A DNA stretch of 10,330 nucleotides, taken from UMGS1002 sp050309735 (GTDB lineage Bacteria > Bacillota > Clostridia > Oscillospirales > CAG-272). Below, in pieces: positions 6,359-10,330 of the stretch. The DNA lies in assembly GCA_050309735.1 (NCBI GenBank), contig JBNRMS010000073.1:1-10330 (forward strand), given 5' to 3'. How positions within the stretch are numbered: position 1 is the first letter of the stretch; each line of letters starts with the position of its first letter. The translations under genes and the position numbers were made by a program. The notes under the pieces are model-generated. The model did no database searches, was not told the DNA's origin, and was given only the letters and a program-made list of their open reading frames with translations.

Positions 6359-6873
6359 CTGAATTTAAATACGCCGAGCATTCCCTCGACCTCGTCCATA
6401 TGCGAATCAAACTTCTCGGGAACAGAGGTGTATGTGATGACATAAAAATAGCTCCCGTGAGGGGCGATAACCTGCATAACCTTATATCCTGTGCCTATTA
6501 TATTTGCCGTGAAGGTGTAGCGCATGGCGGGCAGGCTGTCGAGCGTGGTTTCAGCCTCCTCAATAAATGTATATTCGGTGTACGATTTGCGGTAAAGCTC
6601 CTCGACATATTTCCAAAACTCTCCGATGCTCTCCTGCCCCGGCTCGGGCGTGTAGAGTGTAACCGACACAAGCGAGCGATCACTTGTCGAATAATAGACG
6701 CTGTCCCATCCTGTGCCTTCGTTCACGCTCCAGGACAGGGGCGCGTAAAATCGATATGCCACGTCGTCTCCCGAAACAAGCTTATATCCGTCGGGAACAT
6801 CGGGGTCGGCGGCGCAGGAGGCAAGGCCAAGACAAAAAATCAGCGCGAGCAGTATTGAAGCTATTCTCTTCAT
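6355..6873 (-). CDS. PsbP-like lipoprotein of unknown function
   Basis: 172-aa predicted membrane-anchored lipoprotein. MKRIASILLALIFCLGLASC is a classic type II signal peptide with lipidation at Cys20. The mature part (about 28-172) is a single alpha/beta domain whose pattern (FYAPLSWSV, a VSVTLYTP strand, a TTLDSLPAMRYTFTAN strand-turn, YFYVITYTS and a C-terminal helix) resembles the PsbP/Mog1/DUF1795 fold found in many Firmicute lipoproteins. No catalytic residues are recognisable. The frame runs back to an ATG at 6916-6918, but that would add 15 residues before the signal peptide; the ATG at 6871-6873 is preferred although AAAGGA (6888-6893) lies 14 nt away, longer than usual. It is translationally coupled to the cysteine desulfurase and is first in that operon. 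The fold assignment is moderate; the role is unknown. Confidence 0.78.
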   Translation of the reverse strand: MKRIASILLALIFCLGLASCAADPDVPDGYKLVSGDDVAYRFYAPLSWSVNEGTGWDSVYYSTSDRSLVSVTLYTPEPGQESIGEFWKYVEELYRKSYTEYTFIEEAETTLDSLPAMRYTFTANIIGTGYKVMQVIAPHGSYFYVITYTSVPEKFDSHMDEVEGMLGVFKFR

Positions 6874-6975
6874 TATATTTACAAGTGTCCTTTCAGTATT
6901 AAATCGGCAGCGCGGCAACCCTTCACCGCCCGCCGGGTCTTCTCACACTATTCAAAAAGACCGAACTATAATCTT

Positions 6976-7003
6976 ATTATATCAAAAAAACACATCTTGT
7001 CAA
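6976..7003 (-). promoter_or_regulatory. Promoter of the lipoprotein-cysteine desulfurase operon
   Basis: On the minus strand a perfect TTGACA (6998-7003) and a perfect TATAAT (6976-6981) are separated by 16 nt, including a T7 run. The expected start is near 6969, leaving a leader of about 95 nt before the lipoprotein ATG. I see no strong secondary structure in that leader. Confidence 0.88.
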
Positions 7004-7012
7004 TAAGCGGAC

Positions 7013-7039
7013 AAAATATTATCCCCCCAAAAAAGGGAT
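7013..7039 (-). terminator. Weak candidate terminator after the COG4100 gene
   Basis: On the minus strand ATCCC (plus 7035-7039) can pair with GGGAT (plus 7021-7025) around TTTTTTGGG, followed by AATATTTT (7013-7020). The stem is only 5 bp and the T-run is mostly in the loop. It sits about 40 nt after the stop codon and just before the next promoter, a sensible place, but the structure is marginal. Confidence 0.28.
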
Positions 7040-7079
7040 TTTATCTCTGTGCCGCCGCGACAAGAGGGCGATGCGAAAG

Positions 7080-8336
7080 TCAGAGGAGCTCGTCACATCC
7101 CCCAAGCGCCGCCGCCGCGGCGAGAATTCCGCGCTTGCCCGATTCGTATGTCAGCCCCCCTTGAAAAAAGGCGGTGTATGGGGGACGAAGCGGACCGTCT
7201 GCACTCAGCTCTATCGATGCGCCCTGAATAAAGGTTCCGGCAGCCATAATCACTCGGTCTGAATATCCCGGCATCGGCCAGGGCTCAGGGGCAACAAATG
7301 AGTCGACCGGAGAGCCGGCCTGAATCCCGCGGCAGAAGGCAGTGAGCTTCTCCTCGCTTCCGAGTATAACGGTTTGTATAATGTCTGAGCGATTGCCATC
7401 CCAGCGCGGCTCAACTTCATATCCGAGTTTTTCAAAAACATATGAGGCAAAGCACGCGGTTTTAAGCGCCTCGGCAACAGTGTGCGGCGCATAGAATAGT
7501 CCTTTTAGCATATGACGGGTCTGCCCGAGCGAGGCGCCGACCTCAGCTCCCGAGCCGACCGTGGTAAGTCGGTTTGCGGCAAGCTCAACGGCGCGAGCCG
7601 AGCCGACAAGATATCCTCCGGTTTCGGCCATTCCGCCGCCCGGATTTTTGATAAGCGAGCCGATTATAAGGTCGCCGCGCGGCTCCTTTGTCTCGGTGAA
7701 TTCGCCGTAGCAGTTGTCAACCACTACATAAACCCCCGGGGCTTTCGAATGCACAAAATCCGAGAGGGTGTTTATCTCGTCAACGCAAAGCGTTTTGCGG
7801 TTCATATATCCTTTTGAGCGCTGAACATAAACCACCTTAATTCGACACCCCGGCTCGGCGAGAGCAGCGCCGAGTGCGGCATAGTCGATAGTGCCGTCGG
7901 CGCAGAGGTCGATTTGGTTGTATTCAATGCCAAAGTCGGCGAGCGAGCCGTCTCCCCTCTTCCCGTCTATGCCGATCACGCCCTCAAGTGTGTCGTAGGG
8001 TTTCCCTGTAACCGACAGCATAATATCTCCCGGCCGGAGCAGGCCAAAGAGCCCAATCGCGATAGCATGCGTTCCGCTCACGATGTTGTGGCGGACGAGC
8101 GCCGCCTCAGCTCCGAACACATCGGCAAATATTTCGTCAAGTGTGTCGCGCCCCCGGTCGCCGTATCCATATCCGGTTGTGTGGGAGAACATCGCGTCTG
8201 ACACTCGGTGCTCTGCGAAGGCGTCGAGCACGCGGGAGGTGTTTTCGTATGACATGCGACCTATCTGCATGAAGCGGTCAGATAGGGCGCGGTCGGCTTC
8301 TACAGAAAGGAGGGTGAGCGCTTTTGAGAATTTCAT
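7080..8336 (-). CDS. COG4100 PLP-dependent lyase, methionine gamma-lyase-like (aluminium resistance family)
   Basis: 418-aa fold-type I PLP enzyme of the family often annotated as aluminium resistance protein or methionine gamma-lyase family protein; it is cytoplasmic. Likely cofactor residues are the SGTHAIAIGLFGLLRPGD segment (87-104, phosphate-binding region), Asp207 in VVDNCYGEF (ring nitrogen) and Lys230 in GSLIKNPGGG (Schiff base). Further family blocks are YGYGDRGRDTLDEIFADVFG (56-75), the SKGYMNRKTL segment (174-183) and the C-terminal RPPYTAFFQGGLTYESGKRG. The exact substrate is not established for most members; sulfur amino acid lysis is inferred. AAAGGA (8349-8354) lies 12 nt before the ATG. 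It is 83 nt downstream of an M42 aminopeptidase with no clear promoter between, so co-transcription is likely. Confidence 0.9.
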   Translation of the reverse strand: MKFSKALTLLSVEADRALSDRFMQIGRMSYENTSRVLDAFAEHRVSDAMFSHTTGYGYGDRGRDTLDEIFADVFGAEAALVRHNIVSGTHAIAIGLFGLLRPGDIMLSVTGKPYDTLEGVIGIDGKRGDGSLADFGIEYNQIDLCADGTIDYAALGAALAEPGCRIKVVYVQRSKGYMNRKTLCVDEINTLSDFVHSKAPGVYVVVDNCYGEFTETKEPRGDLIIGSLIKNPGGGMAETGGYLVGSARAVELAANRLTTVGSGAEVGASLGQTRHMLKGLFYAPHTVAEALKTACFASYVFEKLGYEVEPRWDGNRSDIIQTVILGSEEKLTAFCRGIQAGSPVDSFVAPEPWPMPGYSDRVIMAAGTFIQGASIELSADGPLRPPYTAFFQGGLTYESGKRGILAAAAALGGCDELL

Positions 8337-8419
8337 TGTAGCTTTATTTCCTTTGGTTTTGATATTGAAAATTGTTGAGTGTTTATTAGTTTTTCGTTTT
8401 TCGTTTTGAGCCTTGCGCG
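8337..8419 (-). other. Short AT-rich gap with ACGAAAA direct repeats
   Basis: Between the M42 stop and the COG4100 start, the minus strand carries AACGAAAAACGAAAAAC (plus 8390-8408 area), a short direct repeat with a 7-nt period. No hexamers close to a sigma-A promoter and no hairpin terminator are visible, which supports one transcript across the gap. Confidence 0.35.
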
Positions 8420-9424
8420 CTACCCTTTATACTCTGACACATACGCCGCCGCCAATCTGACCGCAGCATCAAGATCGCCAAGGTCGGCCATCTCCACGCC
8501 CGAGTGGATATAACGAGTGGGCAGCGATATCGCGGCGGCTCGACAGCCTGCGCCGCTTATCTGTATTGAACTTGTGTCGGTTCCGCCGGCGGTGAGGATT
8601 TCGCATTGGTGTTTTATCTTGTGGTGCTCGGCAGTCTCTATCAATTCGCCCACCGTTTCGGCATGGCATATGACAGACGCATCTTTAATTTTTATCGCCG
8701 CACCGCCGCCGAGCTTGACAGCCATAGGCTTCGCGCCCGGTGTGTCTCCGGTTGAAGTAACGTCAAAAACAATGGCAAGGTCGGGCTCAAGCGCGAAGGC
8801 CGCTGGCTTTGCCCCCCGGCAGCCAACCTCCTCCTGAACAGAGAAAACATAATAAACGTCATCCTTTATCTCGGTTTCGGCAAGCTTTTTCGCGATAAGC
8901 ACCAGCGCGACGCAGCCCAGTCTGTCGTCAAGCGGGCGTCCGGCGATTCGCTTGCCCGCAAGGCGCTTGATTCCCGGCTCCTGTACAAAAAAATCACCAA
9001 TGCGAACCTTCTTCTCGGCCTCCCGCCGGCTCGAAGCGCCGATGTCTATATAGCACTTGTCGTATGTGATTTCGCTCACCTTAACCCCTCTCTCCGGAAC
9101 CATCACACCTGGAACTCCTCGCCCCGAGACAACCGGCGCATATGACGACGCAATAAAGTCAATCCCTCCGATCGGCGCAAATCGAATGTTTCCTTTATCC
9201 TCAATGCATGTCACAATATAGCCAATTTCGTCCATATGAGCGCAGAGCATTATCTTTTTGTGATCTTCCCGGGAGCCACGCTTATATGCGATAAGATTCC
9301 CGAGCGTGTCATTATAGCTCTCGTCGACATAGGGGGCGATAAGCTTTTCTATAACCTTGGAAACCTCGCTCTCGCTTCCCGATATTCCGGGGCAGGATAC
9401 AATCTTTTTAATTATGTCAAGCAT
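8420..9424 (-). CDS. M42 family metallo-aminopeptidase (TET-like), complete copy
   Basis: 334-aa cytoplasmic dinuclear metallopeptidase (COG1363, called CelM/FrvX/YsdC in older annotations) that trims N-terminal residues from short peptides; characterised relatives assemble into dodecameric tetrahedral cages. Metal and catalytic residues by family pattern are His63 and Asp65 (CAHMDEIG), Asp166 of the DD pair (GRPLDDRLGC), Glu198 (general base) and Glu199 (VQEEVG), Asp221 (VFDVTSTGD) and His307 (RYIHSG). The PDZ-like dimerisation insert lies at about 70-155. The length is slightly below the usual 340-360 aa but all motifs are present. AAAGGA (9433-9438) lies 8 nt before the ATG, and only 15 nt separate it from the upstream paralog, so the two are an operon pair. 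Specificity cannot be told from sequence. Confidence 0.93.
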   Translation of the reverse strand: MLDIIKKIVSCPGISGSESEVSKVIEKLIAPYVDESYNDTLGNLIAYKRGSREDHKKIMLCAHMDEIGYIVTCIEDKGNIRFAPIGGIDFIASSYAPVVSGRGVPGVMVPERGVKVSEITYDKCYIDIGASSRREAEKKVRIGDFFVQEPGIKRLAGKRIAGRPLDDRLGCVALVLIAKKLAETEIKDDVYYVFSVQEEVGCRGAKPAAFALEPDLAIVFDVTSTGDTPGAKPMAVKLGGGAAIKIKDASVICHAETVGELIETAEHHKIKHQCEILTAGGTDTSSIQISGAGCRAAAISLPTRYIHSGVEMADLGDLDAAVRLAAAYVSEYKG

Positions 9425-9439
9425 TTTCTCAATCCTTTC

Positions 9440-10330
9440 TTATGCCTTTGTGTCGGCAAATCGGTCAAGCAGCGCATATATTAGCTCCCCAACCGCAAAA
9501 TAATCAGAAACAGCCCCAACGCAAGACGCGCTGTGCAGATACCTTGTCGGCAGCGAGATTGCAAGGGTGCGAACCCCTCTACCCGAGCGGTGTATAACAC
9601 CCGCATCGTTCCCGCCCGACACATACTTTTTAATCTGCACCTTTATCCCCCGCTCGCTCGCAACCTCAAGCGCGAGGTCAACAAGTCCTCCGTCGTAAAT
9701 TGTTGCGCGGTCGGCAAGCGATATCGCGCCTCCCTCTCCTAGCAGCGCCGCTCGAGCGCTATCGGGAACGCCGAAGAGATCTGCCACAGCGGTTGATTCA
9801 AGCACGAGGGATATATCGGGGCATATGGTGTTCGCAGCCGTTCCGGCGCCCGAATATCCAATCTCTTCGCGCACGGTGAAACAAAGATAAAGGTCAAACG
9901 GAAGAGTTTTTTGCTCTTCGGCTATTCGGCGAGCAAGGCTTATCATCAGGGCGCAGCCCGCCCTGTCGTCAATCGCCTTACCCTTCATAAATCGTTCGTC
10001 CTCTCCGAAAAGAACAAAATCCGAATCAAAAACGCCATAGTCACCCGGGGCAAGATGCTTGAGCGCCTCCTTGAGATCTTCAGCACCAATGTCTATATAC
10101 ATCTTGTCGGCCGTTGTAGCAATTTTGCGATCCTCGGGGCTTTGCAAGTGTATCGCCTTTGAGGCTATTATGCCGTGAGTGCGCTTTTTCTCGTCACCAA
10201 GCACGACCCCGCGTCCCGAAAGCACACGCGGGTCAATTCCTCCAAGGCAGGAAAATTTTATATATCCTTCCTCGGTAATCTCGCTAACCATAAATCCAAC
10301 CTCATCCATATGCGCCGCGAGCATAATTCG
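9440..10330 (-). CDS. M42 family metallo-aminopeptidase, 5'-truncated by window edge
   Basis: Partial gene; the frame is open to the edge and reads RIMLAAHMDEVG, so the Met at 10322-10324 is inside the conserved metal motif and about 58 N-terminal residues lie outside. Numbering from that Met, ligands are His5/Asp7, the Asp119/Asp120 pair (GKAIDDRAGC), Glu153/Glu154 (VREEIG), Glu176 (LVLESTAVAD) and His264 (RYLHSA). It is a diverged paralog of the complete copy downstream: the fourth ligand position has Glu in LEST instead of Asp in FDVT, and the loop after it carries the SLADRATIYDGGL and SGGNDAGVIHRSG blocks seen in one M42 subgroup. It probably acts with its neighbour in peptide breakdown, possibly in a mixed cage. 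The family is certain; specificity is unknown. Confidence 0.92.
   Translation of the reverse strand, partial: RIMLAAHMDEVGFMVSEITEEGYIKFSCLGGIDPRVLSGRGVVLGDEKKRTHGIIASKAIHLQSPEDRKIATTADKMYIDIGAEDLKEALKHLAPGDYGVFDSDFVLFGEDERFMKGKAIDDRAGCALMISLARRIAEEQKTLPFDLYLCFTVREEIGYSGAGTAANTICPDISLVLESTAVADLFGVPDSARAALLGEGGAISLADRATIYDGGLVDLALEVASERGIKVQIKKYVSGGNDAGVIHRSGRGVRTLAISLPTRYLHSASCVGAVSDYFAVGELIYALLDRFADTKA

Noticed and set aside
8385..8410. ACGAAAA repeats as a CRISPR-like or iteron array
   Set aside because: There are only about two and a half copies of a 7-nt AT-rich unit, far too few and too simple for either.
9440..10324. Taking the ATG at 10322-10324 as the start of the M42 protein
   Set aside because: That Met is inside the conserved MLAAHMDEVG metal motif and the frame stays open to the window edge, so the gene is truncated by the window.

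Overview
The window reads as an ordinary chromosomal segment of an uncultured low-to-mid GC Firmicute, probably a gut or rumen Clostridia member (Oscillospirales/Christensenellales-like). The basis is indirect: sigma-A type promoters close to TTGACA-17-TATAAT, AAGGAGG-type ribosome binding sites, a four-cysteine L32p, a cysteine-rich YceD, lipoproteins with short Firmicute-style signal peptides, and a cytoplasmic GH78 rhamnosidase. This placement is an inference. Every supported gene lies on the minus strand, so transcription runs from high to low coordinates.

Layout in transcription order. (1) 10330-7080: a three-gene cluster whose promoter lies outside the window. It holds two paralogous M42 metallo-aminopeptidases (the first truncated by the window edge, 15 nt between them), then a COG4100 PLP-dependent lyase of the methionine gamma-lyase-like/aluminium-resistance family. 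Together they suggest peptide trimming followed by amino-acid catabolism. (2) A good promoter at 6976-7003 drives a small PsbP-like lipoprotein and a cysteine desulfurase (NifS/IscS family). These overlap by ATGA, and a perfect 18-bp stem hairpin at 5143-5182 closes the unit. (3) A promoter at 5087-5115 and a leader carrying three inverted repeats precede a single-gene GH78 alpha-L-rhamnosidase unit. (4) A near-ideal promoter at 2407-2435 drives the conserved yceD-rpmF pair, which ends at an intrinsic terminator (1528-1565). (5) A trigger-factor-like FKBP peptidyl-prolyl isomerase lipoprotein follows. Downstream of it an AT-rich stretch ends in a nested palindrome at the window edge (1-79).

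Four gene starts were moved inward from the longest open frame on ribosome binding site or signal peptide evidence: the PPIase lipoprotein, YceD, the rhamnosidase and the PsbP-like lipoprotein. There are no rRNAs, convincing tRNAs, CRISPR arrays, transposases or phage genes. No clearly new biological system is visible. The points most worth a second look are the M42 pair next to the COG4100 lyase, the coupled lipoprotein-nifS pair, and several structured or repeated leader sequences.
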